Below, piece after piece: positions 37,417 to 47,069 of a DNA stretch of 64,000 nt. The notes beneath the pieces were generated by a model that saw only the letters and a program-made list of their open reading frames with translations, was not told the DNA's origin and ran no database searches. This DNA is from DASRHT01 sp035650355 (lineage in GTDB: Bacteria > Chloroflexota > Ktedonobacteria > Ktedonobacterales > Ktedonobacteraceae): assembly GCA_035650355.1 (NCBI GenBank), contig DASRHT010000014.1:1-64000 (forward strand), written 5' to 3'. Within the stretch, counting starts at the first letter, position 1. Each line of letters starts with the position of its first letter. Position numbers and translations under genes: made by a program.

Positions 37417-37972
37417 ATGGATGCAGAAGATATTGAACGTTACCTAGCTGAGCTGGGAGCAGAGCTCAAAACCGAGGCATCAAAAAGCCGGTGCGTGTTC
37501 TCTTAATCGGAGGTGCGTATATGCTGCTGCTCGCGAACGCGCCCCGTTCTACCAAAGATATCGACATTTTCTAGTTCGACGAAGACGGCCTTCAGCGAGC
37601 TTACACTCCTCTGCGTGAGAGCATCCAGTTCTCACGCAAAAACATGGCCTTGATGCCGACTGGTTTAACTATCTTGCCCAAATGCTGATGTACGATGAGG
37701 TGATAGTGCCTGATGGTACACTCTGGAAGCACTTTGGACCGCTTCACGTCTATGTCCCGCCTCGGGAATACATCCTTGCTCTCAAAATCGCGGCAGGACG
37801 AGACAAAGATCTTGCCGATTGTGTTATACTGCTCTCGATCATGAAGATTCGGACGCGCGAGCAAGCCCAACAGATCGTGGAGCGGTACCTGTTACCCGAT
37901 GGTTTGCAAAAGAACGCTGAGAATATTAAGCACGCGCTTCGCTGGCTCTTTGAAGGAAAGCGAGGTTCATGA
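37417..37972 (+). pseudogene. DUF6036-like nucleotidyltransferase fragment, multiply broken
   Basis: The start MDAEDIERYLAELGAEL is followed after a frameshift (about 37485) by VRVLLIGGAYMLLL and RSTKDIDIF, the GG...DxD core of a nucleotidyltransferase-type protein of the DUF6036 kind. The family is often the toxin-like partner in two-gene modules. A TAG at about 37573 stands where DIDIFWFDE would be expected. A second frameshift near 37645 leads into the open C-terminal third (37682-37972), with VPPREYILALKIAAGRDKD. At least three lesions make it non-functional. Its stop overlaps the next start (ATGA). Confidence 0.75.
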
Positions 37973-38544
37973 TGTCATTCGAGATTCTTCGCCTGATGGC
38001 GCAAGATTATGCTGACCGACATAAAGACCCATTACCGCTTCCTGCCACCATTGATACCATAGTCTACGCCTACCAGCGCATGTGCCAGGGAGAAGACCCC
38101 TGGGCAGCTCTGGGGGATTTTTCCAATGCCTGGTATGGCTATGCCAAGCATCTCCGAACTGACCTGATCAAAGAACCTTTAAGCAGACCGGAGCAGGAAA
38201 CCGAGCAGAGCCGCCAGTGGGGAGCGTTTTGCGCAGCTTCGGTCGAGTACCTGTGTGACCTCTTTCATCTGCCTTGCCCTCAATGGGTGCATGATCCCTG
38301 CTACATCCTGGACGTTCCCTGGTGGAACATACTGCGACCAGATGATCCCGATGCGCGAGCATACATCCGCACCATCACGCCCCCTTCATTCGCCCGCCGC
38401 AATATTTTTTGCAGTCATCGCCTCTATCAAAATAAATATGAGATGTACGAATGGATGCAGGAAGCCATCGCCAAAGGTATGACCGATGTGCATGAGATTC
38501 ACCGCTATGCTCGGCAGAAAGAAATCAGCCGGTATGGGGCTTGA
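37969..38544 (+). CDS. hypothetical protein, partner of the broken nucleotidyltransferase (191 aa)
   Basis: It is translationally coupled to the upstream pseudogene through an ATGA overlap, which is the usual arrangement of a two-gene toxin-antitoxin-like module. The protein is soluble and Trp/Tyr-rich (for example LDVPWWNILRPDDPDARAYI), with no signal peptide or motif I recognise. The upstream gene is dead, so this one may be a leftover. Confidence 0.6.
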   Translation: MMSFEILRLMAQDYADRHKDPLPLPATIDTIVYAYQRMCQGEDPWAALGDFSNAWYGYAKHLRTDLIKEPLSRPEQETEQSRQWGAFCAASVEYLCDLFHLPCPQWVHDPCYILDVPWWNILRPDDPDARAYIRTITPPSFARRNIFCSHRLYQNKYEMYEWMQEAIAKGMTDVHEIHRYARQKEISRYGA

Positions 38545-38591
38545 ATGAGCCGTTGGGTTCTTCTGAGAAAGAGTTCGGAGGTGGAAAGGCT

Positions 38592-38885
38592 ATGGCGCTC
38601 ACAAGAGAGCAGGCGTTACAACTCATTCACGAGAGCCAGAGTGGCACATTCCCCTTCTATGCCAGCGAAATTCGTGTGCTTTCGCTCGAACCGGGTATCT
38701 TACCGGAGTTCCACCGTTTTCATGATGAACAGATCAGTTTGCAGGCAGAGTGTTGGGTATGTGAGTATGAGCATCGGCAGCGACTTCCAGACGGGACCTT
38801 GCTGGGTCCCTGGAGCGCATGGAAAAAGCGGCGCGGCTATGTGGTGGTTCCAGAACTCCATCCGTTTTTCATTGTGGAAGAGTAA
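38592..38885 (+). CDS. hypothetical protein (97 aa)
   Basis: The start at 38592 is chosen because GGAGG lies 10 bases upstream; the in-frame TTG at 38541 overlaps the previous stop and lacks a site. The product is small and soluble, with aromatic residues in the C-terminal half (LGPWSAWKKRRGYVVVPEL). No family recognised. It lies between two damaged genes on the same strand. Confidence 0.55.
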   Translation: MALTREQALQLIHESQSGTFPFYASEIRVLSLEPGILPEFHRFHDEQISLQAECWVCEYEHRQRLPDGTLLGPWSAWKKRRGYVVVPELHPFFIVEE

Positions 38886-38945
38886 AGACACGCGTTTTTC
38901 GCTAGAAGCCGCAGTAAAATCACCATAGGGGAGGAGATTGCTCAA

Positions 38946-39383
38946 ATGGCGACACTGCCAAATGGAACGCCCATCGATATGGAGATGCTTGAAATAGCGA
39001 TGGAAGACGCAGACCTAGGCAACCGCTATTTCTTGAATATGGTCACCGGCGAAGTGGTTTTCTTTTCAGACTATGTTGGACTCTCCGAGGAGGATGAGCG
39101 CCTGCTGGAAGAAATCGACGGCAGCAATGATTATGTTGCCGTTGAGCGCATCCCTTCTCATGAAGCCTATCAATGGATGATTGATTTTGTGGACGACGTC
39201 GTGGCTCCAGCAGACGAAAAGGCTGCCGAGAAATTGTCCATTGCGTTAGAGGGCAAAGGAGCGTTTCGCCGCTTTAAAGATACCTTGCATCGTGTGGATG
39301 AGCGCTGACTGCAAGCGTGGTATCAGTGGAAAGAACAGCGGCTCAAAGCTGCGGTTGAGGAATGGATACAGAGCATGCTCTAG
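38946..39383 (+). pseudogene. UPF0158-family protein with in-frame TGA before its last 24 codons
   Basis: Residues 1-120 (stop at 39306-39308) match the UPF0158 family of small uncharacterised proteins: MVTGEVVFFSDY, a central acidic helix, and the family's closing GKGAFRRFKDTLHRV. The next codons, in the same frame, read LQAWYQWKEQRLKAAVEEWI up to TAG at 39381-39383, which is the normal family C-terminus. A single nonsense change therefore removes the last helix. The shortened form could still fold. GGGGAGGAG precedes ATG 38946. Confidence 0.7.
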
Positions 39384-39419
39384 CGTGACAGAGTGGCTTC
39401 TGCTAAGGACTCCAACTCA

Positions 39420-39664
39420 TCACCCGGTTGCAAAAAAAACATGAAGAATCGTCTGATGCACCTTTCGAACGGACTGTTGTCGCACAAACGGGCGATCGTT
39501 GAATCCATCATTGACCAGTTCGAGAACATCTTTCAGATCGAATATTCTCGTCATCACAGTCCTACAAATATTCTCGTCTATTTGATTGCGGGACTCATTG
39601 CTTACAGTCATCAGGAGAAAAGCCGAGCTTGCATCTCGATCAATGCATTTTTCTGGCCGCTTGA
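39420..39664 (+). mobile_element. IS982-family transposase C-terminal remnant
   Basis: The plus strand reads KKNMKNRLMHLSNGLL, then KRAIVESIIDQFENIFQIE, then SRHHSPTNILVYLIAGLIAY, the typical C-terminal end of IS982-family transposases. A frameshift near 39620 is needed to reach the usual ending KPSLHLDQCIFLAA, with a stop at 39662-39664. The N-terminal two thirds, including the first catalytic Asp residues, and both terminal repeats are missing. Confidence 0.8.
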
Positions 39665-40085
39665 TCGGCTTGGCTTAAACAGAACTTACTTTTGTCGGAA
39701 ATGATCCACGAGTATGCGAATGAACAACTATATGCAAGTGCTGAAGAAGAGACAATATGTAGATGACATGCCACCTATTTTGTCAAGCTAGTAGACGAAC
39801 TGAACCAGAGTTATAGCTGGTAGGCTATGATTATTGATCTCAGCCAATCGAATAGGCTCTAGAGAATATTTGCGCAGTACTGCAATGGTCGTTGGGCAGT
39901 GAGGAAGTAGTCCCAATTTATGATGAAGGAAGTGTTAGAGGTGAATTACTTGATCGGCTCTCTAGGTAATATGGGCCGCCAAGGTCTTAATCATACTCGA
40001 GCATTGGGAGGGATGGTTTTACGTTCTACAGAGCATATGTAAACAGAGGTTGCACATACGGAAGTGAATGAATTATCACACGAAA
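39665..40085. other. gene-free gap after the IS remnant
   Basis: About 420 bases with only short broken frames on both strands. The longest plus-strand piece is 41 codons from 39919 and I see no family resemblance. It lies downstream of the last gene of the five-gene operon. No clear terminator was found. Confidence 0.5.
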
Positions 40086-40922
40086 TCAATATATTGGCAG
40101 ACTATTACTTCGCTGAACCGCCTCTTTCAGATAGAAGTAAAGATCTTCAACAAACTCTTCAATCCCGTCAAAAACTTCCTTTGCGAATTCGCGTAGCCTC
40201 TTATCTGGATATACATTCTGGTTAAGGAAGAACTCTGTTTGAGGAATTTCTCGTGAATGAACTGAATGCACGTCTCCTCTACTCACAAAGTCGCAGACGT
40301 CAGTTATTGGTCTATGAGTTGTACGATTTCTAATCTCTTTTATAGGTTTTAACCACGTAATATTGCGAAGCGGGATTGTGCTTGTATAGCCTGACACTCT
40401 TGAAGAGAGAGAATAACTGCAAAGTAAGCGAAAAATATCATCGCTAGGTGTGATTCTGGCTTGCTTTTGAAGTTGAAGTAATGCGGCATGGAAACTTACT
40501 TCCTCCTCATTAATATTTAGCATATACAGTTGGTTAATAAGGCTTCCGCTAACATCGAGTAGAGAAAAAATTGTGGCAGCGAATGTTTCGATGAAAAAGG
40601 CCAAAGCTAGTAGATATTCGTCTATATCCTCCATTGAATATGCACAAATTTTGTAAGAAATGTCTGAAGATTTTATATCTCTTGAGGTTGGGTCTCGGAA
40701 CATCTCAAAAAGTTTAAAGTGGTTAGGATTCAATCTATATACTAACGCTGCTTGGTACATTGCAACGCTCAACTTATGTTGTATAGAGAGAATACTTTTA
40801 CGTATATTCAGATACTGTCTACGGTTAGTGATGGTTTCAATTGCAACCAGCAAATCAGCTTCATTTGATGGAATAAGTATGTGATCGGGACATTCAAAAC
40901 CCCGCAGCGGTGTCGTAGCCAT
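40086..40922 (-). CDS. HEPN-like protein (278 aa), last gene of the DUF4338/FtsK operon
   Basis: An all-helical protein with a good HEPN RNase motif, R-x4-H, at Arg198-His203 in IKEIRNRTTHRPITD. A further helix bundle precedes it. HEPN domains cut RNA and commonly act as growth-arrest effectors in abortive defence. The gene starts on the stop of the FtsK-like gene (TAATG overlap), so the two are translationally coupled. If the upstream ATPases sense infection, this is the most obvious candidate toxin of the operon. The family assignment rests on the motif and predicted helicity only. Confidence 0.6.
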   Translation of the reverse strand: MATTPLRGFECPDHILIPSNEADLLVAIETITNRRQYLNIRKSILSIQHKLSVAMYQAALVYRLNPNHFKLFEMFRDPTSRDIKSSDISYKICAYSMEDIDEYLLALAFFIETFAATIFSLLDVSGSLINQLYMLNINEEEVSFHAALLQLQKQARITPSDDIFRLLCSYSLSSRVSGYTSTIPLRNITWLKPIKEIRNRTTHRPITDVCDFVSRGDVHSVHSREIPQTEFFLNQNVYPDKRLREFAKEVFDGIEEFVEDLYFYLKEAVQRSNSLPIY

Positions 40923-43900
40923 TAACGAGCCTCTCTGTTTATGTTGTTCAGTAATTGCTCTAGTTCCTCGTAAGAAGCATAGTATCCCTGAAGCCTCTGC
41001 ATCTCTCCTCCATTAAGCGAAGCTAGCATATCACCCTGCCCAAGGAGATGTTCAGCACCAGTGTAGTCAAGAATAGTTCTCGAATCTACAACGGATGGTA
41101 GACGAAATGATATACGTGCCGGTATATTTGCTTTGATTGCTCCAGTAATAACATCTGTTGTAGGACGTTGAGTAGCTAAAACAAGATGGATGCCAATTGA
41201 GCGACCTGTTGCTGCTAGACGCCCTATTTGACGTTCGAAAACTTCGCGGTCATTTCGGGACAAAGTAAGTATTATATCGGCGAACTCATCAACAGCTATG
41301 ACTATCCAAGATAGTCGTTTTTCGGGATTGCGTCGATTATACTCAAGGATATTGGGACATCGCGCTTTCTGAAGCAAATCTGTCCTTCGTTGCTTTTCAA
41401 TTTCTGTTAATGTTTTTAACGCAGCAATAGCTTCTGCAGGATCTTGAATTATTCTTTTCTCCCGGAGGTGGGGAAGCTGTCCAAAAATGACAAAATCTGT
41501 CTGCTTAGGATCAACAAGCAATAACTCTAAATCTTTAGGTCCATGTCGCCATACTAAACTCATAATCAAAGTGGACAAAAACATCGTTTTTCCACTGCCT
41601 GTAGAGCCAGCTACAAGCATATGCGGAAGTCTTACCAGATCACACTGTACTCTCTCACCAGAAGGATTCATCCCTATAGCAATAATTAGTTTATCGAGCT
41701 GTACTGTGGGTAATTCATTTAAAGCTGGTTCAAAAGGAACAATTTGAGGGTTCTCTCTCGCTAAATCAATCCCGATATAAGCTTCTCCAGGGATATTATC
41801 TATTATAGGAACGCTTTTGCTGCTTAGCTCCCGTGCCAAGTCCACTGCGAATTTTTGTACTTCTGCTAATCTGCCAGCTGGGGGCTGGAGTTTTACCCAA
41901 TATCTTATTATCCGGGGCCCTATCTGGGTGCGTTCAATGTTCACTCCCGCTATTGCAATTCCATAATCTATTAATGCTCGGCGCAGGCGTTCTGCCTGAT
42001 GGCTTATTTCTTCCTCTTGCAGTGCGTTTTCTTCTTGTGATGATGCTTCTTCTTTTTGTTCTGAATTTGCACTCCCCGCAGAAGCTCTCATGACTTCTGC
42101 GGTTGATGTGTTAAGAGGTTCCTGTTCTTGAAGGATTGGAGGGACCAATCCTTCAGTGAAATGAGTGTTTGGCCTTGTCGAAGATTTTGCCTCTAGTGCT
42201 TCCTGTAATAAAGTGCCTGGTAAGGTAATGATATCCTCTTGATATATATCGGCTCCTAGAGATTCGATGATTGGCCTCTCTACCTTCTGGAGGGACACGC
42301 GAATACTCCTAAGTCGTATCTGGGGTCGATAATCCGAAAACAGGTTATTGATAATTGTAGTCCACCCGGCTTTGATCTTAGTTCTTGCTTCTTGCTGCTC
42401 TGATGAGATACTCTGTAGCGAGGGGGCGAAGATACTCTCACTTAATGCTTCACGGAGTTTTTCTCGTCTCATTGGAGCGAGAAGGGATTGATTTGCCTCG
42501 GGCACGAACAGCGGTTCTAGTGTTTTTGCGAAGTGCCTTAGATGTACGAAATAGGGCCGATCCTCTGATAGAGGAGGGGGGCTAGCAACAGCCGCTGTGA
42601 TAGCAATCAGGTCCATATATAAACTACCTTGCTGATGCCATAGTGCTAAAAAATAGTCTACTGCTTTGGAAGGGTATGATTGCTCGTTATCGAACCAATC
42701 TCGGAAATGATCAGAGGTGATATCTAGTAGTATAGTGGCTTGATTATTTTGCCTGTACCAGTGCAATGTTGTTATCAGGCTCAGCAACTTCTCCACACTG
42801 TTTTTGCGAATTGTTTTGTGGCCGGCTTTACTTTCCTCTTCTGGAATTTCATCAATCGTTGATAGCAGTCCGTTTGGGAAAATAGTCAAAATATCTGGGA
42901 GATACTCTTCTAGCAGCTTCCAATCAACTTTTATAGATAGCGATTGAAGATGATCTTCAAGATGTTCACTCCATCGTGCTTTATCCTGAGTGTGTACGGA
43001 CAATGTGCGTGAGTTAGTGGAAAACCAGGCAATGCGCTGCCCAAGCGATGATAGTTCTGCAGTCCCATGAGGTCGATCAATTATAATCAGCCATTGGCTT
43101 GCTTCAGCTAATATTTTTAAGTGCTGATCCTCTATTTCAGGTTTGTTCCCAACGCCAAATGTGAGTCGGCTTAACCCTCCTGTAAGTTGGTTGCGAATAT
43201 TTAAGTATGCATCGAAGACTCCGTTTGCAGGTGATTGGATAAACTGAACGGTGTCACGGAAAGGATCGTAAGCTACTTGCAATGGAATGACAAAAGGGTT
43301 GGGCTGTTCCCGAGATGTATGGAGAACTGGCTGAACTACTGCTGTGGAAGGATCGCATAATATAGTAATATGGGGAGTTTTTTCTTGAATATGGGAGCAT
43401 ATTTGTGCGTAGTCTCTGTGAACAAGATCGACGTGGAATGTCCAAAGTGGATTCTGTCTGAATAATGCTAATATTTCTTCGTCTGCTAGGCTCCATAAAT
43501 CGTGAGCTGGAGATTGTGGGTCAGTTCTATATACGATAATACGTGCCCCATGAAGTATCGTTATCGAGCCAGTACTATCAAAACGCAAGCTGGCTAGAGA
43601 TTTAAGGATGGGAAGGAGGGTGGGTGGATCAATTAGCGCAATTGTTAGTCCTAAGCGAGCTGGCGGATAGAGAGCCAGGAAATTGCGAATAAGAGCCTCT
43701 AGCTTATCAAGTCCGTCGGGAGTTGCTGATTGACGTGCGATAGGCTCGTAATAGGGAATACCTACAGTGCCATCCATTGCAAAGTTCCTGATCTCACCTG
43801 CAAATACCAGATGGGTTTCGTCAAGATGCCGCGCAGGTTGAAACATCTTGGTGTGTAAAAGAAGGGTGTTAAGTATCGTGGGTATGTTTTTTGCAGATTC

Positions 43901-45616
43901 TATGATTGTCGTTTGTTCTGTCATATTGAATGTTTCCGTATTTTTTTTTAGTCGGCGGGCCAATTCAACCCACTTCCATAGATGGAGTGGATGCAAAGTG
44001 GTTAGAAGCGCTGCTTCTTTTTTGGGCCGATCGATGATCACTACATCGAGTGCTAAAAATTGGGCGGTTGCTAGTTCTATCGTGTCATGAAGTCGTTCAG
44101 CAGCTCTTGAGTAGATACGTTGCAGTCTATTTGCAAGCTGATCGTACGTTTTTACGTAATCATCAGCCAAGGTGAAAATTCTGTTATTGATTGTTGCTAC
44201 TATAGGATCATACAAAAAGAGCGTTCGATAGGCTGCCAGTTCCCTGCGCTGTTCGTAAAACGTACGAAGGAGGTCCTCTAGACTTCTATCCTGTTGTTCA
44301 GCGAACTCTGTTACGCCATCTAGTACTTTGAACAACTCAATCAAATTTGGATACTTATCCTGGGGGTCAGATTTTCTGAGAGGTTGTAGTGGCTTAAAGT
44401 GCAATACTACAGAACCGTCAAAGATTCTGGCTAGAGGTGCCTGTGAATCGATAGGTGGATTCCCACGGATAAGTCCTCCCCAATGGTCTGTCTGGACCCA
44501 GATGCGCATCAGATCTTCCAATGGATGTTTTTTCTGTTCATCTAATGGAAGAGGAAACTCCAGTTCTTGATCATCGCTTACAACTTTAGTTGGTGGTATG
44601 TCTGAAGCATTTTCTGCAAAATCCTGGTTACTGTCGGGAGTCTCTCGAAAGATCCGTATTCTACTTTGGATAAGGTCTTCTACGTCTTGTGTATGTTCAG
44701 GATCATTCTCTAATAACTGTTCGATGACATATTCATCTGGAGTACGAGGTTTTCTCTGACTAGATTTCGTGGATGTTGGTTTGCTTCTAATCGGACTTGG
44801 GCCAGTAGAAGTTTTTGGCGCATCGAAGAGGCTTTTAACTTCACCCATCGTTAACTTCTCAAGGTACTCTAATTTTGGATCTTGAATATATGCTTGGATA
44901 TGTAAAAATGTTCTACGGTGTTGGTCTATTTTATCACTCTCGAACGCGCGGGCTAATTTTCGGTAATCCTGTTTTGTGAGTGAAAGTAGGTCTTGTACAA
45001 GCCTGCGGTTTTCTTGCAACCTCTTGATTAGTTCGCCTTGATCACCTGTAAAATCGGATATCTCTGTATCACGGAGCAAGCCGAGATATGGAAGTGCATC
45101 ACTACATGCGGTTTTTTGCTGTAGCATTGTGTAAAAAGCTATTACCTGAGCTGCGACGAGAGGAATGCTACGTGAGAGCCGAGAAAGGTTCAACACTTTC
45201 CAGATAGCCTTTTGGTCGCCTGAACTAATATCCGCACCATGTATGCAAACATACCGTTTCAAGTCCACATCTTTAAACAGCTCAAATAGCTCTAGAGAGT
45301 GTATCTTCTCTTGTGTTTTTTGTGGGTTGAGTATTACCACAATCGGTATATTAATGCTAGGATCGTTACGCCATTCTATGGCTAGCTCGACTGTAGTAGC
45401 AATCTGTGGATATCCGGCAATTTGTGAGGCTTCGAAGCCTAGTAGCGCGAGAAGGAGTTCTCGTTGACCCAGAGCTGTTTTGAATTCACTGCATAATGTT
45501 ACTAAATCAAACGATGGTAGATTGCGTGCCAAGACACCAAAACGGATATTGTTGTCTTGAATATACTGCAAAATCGCAGCTGCAATTAATTTAGATGCTG
45601 TTTGTTCTCCAGCCAT
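40922..45616 (-). CDS. giant FtsK/DptH-like DNA-translocase ATPase (1564 aa)
   Basis: The last about 370 residues are an FtsK/SpoIIIE-type motor. A beta-like segment (VPIIDNIPGEAYIGIDL) is followed by Walker A MLVAGSTGSGKTMFLSTL (about 1334-1351), LLLVDPKQTDFVIF, Walker B WIVIAVDEFADIILTL and HLVLATQRPTTDVITGAIKA. The N-terminal 1200 residues are a long, mostly helical/mixed region of unknown fold. DptH of the phosphorothioate restriction module DptFGH has a comparable size and layout (large N-terminus, C-terminal HerA/FtsK-like ATPase). ATG 45616 is chosen for GAGGGAG 7 bases upstream, just after the previous stop. Confidence 0.8.
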   Translation of the reverse strand: MAGEQTASKLIAAAILQYIQDNNIRFGVLARNLPSFDLVTLCSEFKTALGQRELLLALLGFEASQIAGYPQIATTVELAIEWRNDPSINIPIVVILNPQKTQEKIHSLELFELFKDVDLKRYVCIHGADISSGDQKAIWKVLNLSRLSRSIPLVAAQVIAFYTMLQQKTACSDALPYLGLLRDTEISDFTGDQGELIKRLQENRRLVQDLLSLTKQDYRKLARAFESDKIDQHRRTFLHIQAYIQDPKLEYLEKLTMGEVKSLFDAPKTSTGPSPIRSKPTSTKSSQRKPRTPDEYVIEQLLENDPEHTQDVEDLIQSRIRIFRETPDSNQDFAENASDIPPTKVVSDDQELEFPLPLDEQKKHPLEDLMRIWVQTDHWGGLIRGNPPIDSQAPLARIFDGSVVLHFKPLQPLRKSDPQDKYPNLIELFKVLDGVTEFAEQQDRSLEDLLRTFYEQRRELAAYRTLFLYDPIVATINNRIFTLADDYVKTYDQLANRLQRIYSRAAERLHDTIELATAQFLALDVVIIDRPKKEAALLTTLHPLHLWKWVELARRLKKNTETFNMTEQTTIIESAKNIPTILNTLLLHTKMFQPARHLDETHLVFAGEIRNFAMDGTVGIPYYEPIARQSATPDGLDKLEALIRNFLALYPPARLGLTIALIDPPTLLPILKSLASLRFDSTGSITILHGARIIVYRTDPQSPAHDLWSLADEEILALFRQNPLWTFHVDLVHRDYAQICSHIQEKTPHITILCDPSTAVVQPVLHTSREQPNPFVIPLQVAYDPFRDTVQFIQSPANGVFDAYLNIRNQLTGGLSRLTFGVGNKPEIEDQHLKILAEASQWLIIIDRPHGTAELSSLGQRIAWFSTNSRTLSVHTQDKARWSEHLEDHLQSLSIKVDWKLLEEYLPDILTIFPNGLLSTIDEIPEEESKAGHKTIRKNSVEKLLSLITTLHWYRQNNQATILLDITSDHFRDWFDNEQSYPSKAVDYFLALWHQQGSLYMDLIAITAAVASPPPLSEDRPYFVHLRHFAKTLEPLFVPEANQSLLAPMRREKLREALSESIFAPSLQSISSEQQEARTKIKAGWTTIINNLFSDYRPQIRLRSIRVSLQKVERPIIESLGADIYQEDIITLPGTLLQEALEAKSSTRPNTHFTEGLVPPILQEQEPLNTSTAEVMRASAGSANSEQKEEASSQEENALQEEEISHQAERLRRALIDYGIAIAGVNIERTQIGPRIIRYWVKLQPPAGRLAEVQKFAVDLARELSSKSVPIIDNIPGEAYIGIDLARENPQIVPFEPALNELPTVQLDKLIIAIGMNPSGERVQCDLVRLPHMLVAGSTGSGKTMFLSTLIMSLVWRHGPKDLELLLVDPKQTDFVIFGQLPHLREKRIIQDPAEAIAALKTLTEIEKQRRTDLLQKARCPNILEYNRRNPEKRLSWIVIAVDEFADIILTLSRNDREVFERQIGRLAATGRSIGIHLVLATQRPTTDVITGAIKANIPARISFRLPSVVDSRTILDYTGAEHLLGQGDMLASLNGGEMQRLQGYYASYEELEQLLNNINREAR

Positions 45617-45620
45617 CAAT

Positions 45621-47069
45621 CTACTCCCTCACTGAGACGAGTACGACTCCATCAGCGTAACGCTGTGCGTATCCACTTAATTCTAAAATAGTAGTAAGTG
45701 CATCAGTATTATCATAAAGGCTTGAACCGTCAATTGCATTTATTCCCCATTCTGCTAGTCTAGAGTTCTCATCTCCCAAAGCACCAAACAAAAGCCCATA
45801 ATGGTTCGCCCAATGATTCGCAAGTTCTCCTATTGTCCACTGCTCTTGAGGGGGAATGGTTGCCCGTATGAGCACTTCTAGTAGATCTGGAACTGCTGTA
45901 TAGCGCTTTCTAGTGTAAGGCCCAGGTGAGAGGAGCCCAATGCGCGTGCCTAAACCGCGAGCAACCGCTGTTGGACTAGAACTGACAATCTGGTCTATCA
46001 TATCTGCTGCTGCGTTCACAAAAGCAGAGCGAGGCGATTGATTCGCGGTATCGCTTAGATAACTGTCGTAAAAGAGAAGGCACCGAGGTGTATACTTTAC
46101 TAGTCGTTCTTCAGCCTGCAGCATTCCACCACTAGATGATTTCCAGATCATAGTTTGGATATGTTGTCTGATCTCTGCATCTGTTTCCCAGGAGCTATAG
46201 ATACCTTCTTCTGCTATCCTATTTAGTGTATCACGTATTGCTGTACGTAAGAATTTGTCGATTGAACGTCCGACCCACTGATATGATTGCATGCCAGCTT
46301 GCTGCAGCGTGGGCGATGGTGACTCTACCATGCACAGCATCATGGGCACTCGTTTTTTTCTGTCGAGAGAACCGCTATTTGTGAGATGCAAATATATACT
46401 AAAGCATCCCCATGTAACTAAGCGTCGCAATGTATCTAATTTCTCTCCAAAATTTCCTTTCCCTCTATCATGCTTAGCAATGCAATCAAAACCGTTGCGG
46501 ATTGAGTATAACAACGGATCGCAAAAAGTGCCCGTTTCATCTATTCCTAAACTGCTTGGGCACTTATCTGGCATTTGGGATTTGAAATTTTTCAGTTCAA
46601 AATTGCTCTTTGTCAAGGGCAACGTTAAAGTGGATATCTCATCACTTCGCTGACGGTTGTCCTGATTTAACAACGTGCGCAATAACTCTAGTGCAAGACT
46701 TGGTCCGTTTCCATCATCATGCGCAAGAATAGTAAAAAGCCACTCGCCAGTCCGGCGATCATGATTATCGCTAGTTATGTGACTAATATGGCTTAGTGTA
46801 TAGCTAGACATTTGTGCTCTAGCAAATAAGGCCCCATCTGCAGAGAGAATACTATTGAGTACCCCTCGAATTTGCTCATTTACGCTCGAATTAGGATATC
46901 CTTTGGGATAGACCGCCATGTGCTGATCATGAGCCTCTGCATACTTTCCACATGCAGCCCGAAATAGTCCATTTGCAAGATGAACTGGTTTAATCTCTAT
47001 TTTAGGACTGTAAAATAATGTTTCTTCTATTGTTTGATCAAAGAAAACGCTCTCAAAATCAGCGTTCAT
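45621..47069 (-). CDS. unknown protein in the DptG position (482 aa)
   Basis: No family recognised with confidence. It is soluble, with several charged stretches. The last 90 residues (VPDLLEVLIRATIPP and EQWTIGELANHWANHYGLL) look like a winged helix. It lies between a DptF-like ATPase and an FtsK/DptH-like motor, overlapping the former by ATGA and abutting the latter. DptG (about 450 aa, also poorly characterised) occupies this place in DptFGH. Whether the two are homologous needs a profile comparison. Confidence 0.6.
   Translation of the reverse strand: MNADFESVFFDQTIEETLFYSPKIEIKPVHLANGLFRAACGKYAEAHDQHMAVYPKGYPNSSVNEQIRGVLNSILSADGALFARAQMSSYTLSHISHITSDNHDRRTGEWLFTILAHDDGNGPSLALELLRTLLNQDNRQRSDEISTLTLPLTKSNFELKNFKSQMPDKCPSSLGIDETGTFCDPLLYSIRNGFDCIAKHDRGKGNFGEKLDTLRRLVTWGCFSIYLHLTNSGSLDRKKRVPMMLCMVESPSPTLQQAGMQSYQWVGRSIDKFLRTAIRDTLNRIAEEGIYSSWETDAEIRQHIQTMIWKSSSGGMLQAEERLVKYTPRCLLFYDSYLSDTANQSPRSAFVNAAADMIDQIVSSSPTAVARGLGTRIGLLSPGPYTRKRYTAVPDLLEVLIRATIPPQEQWTIGELANHWANHYGLLFGALGDENSRLAEWGINAIDGSSLYDNTDALTTILELSGYAQRYADGVVLVSVRE

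Noticed and set aside
4158..39308. Reassignment or recoding of TGA, because two genes have in-frame TGA
   Set aside because: Other genes in the window end normally at TGA (for example SecF neighbours, the oxidase and the ABC ATPase) and no SECIS-like element is apparent. The nearby TAG and frameshift lesions favour ordinary gene decay.
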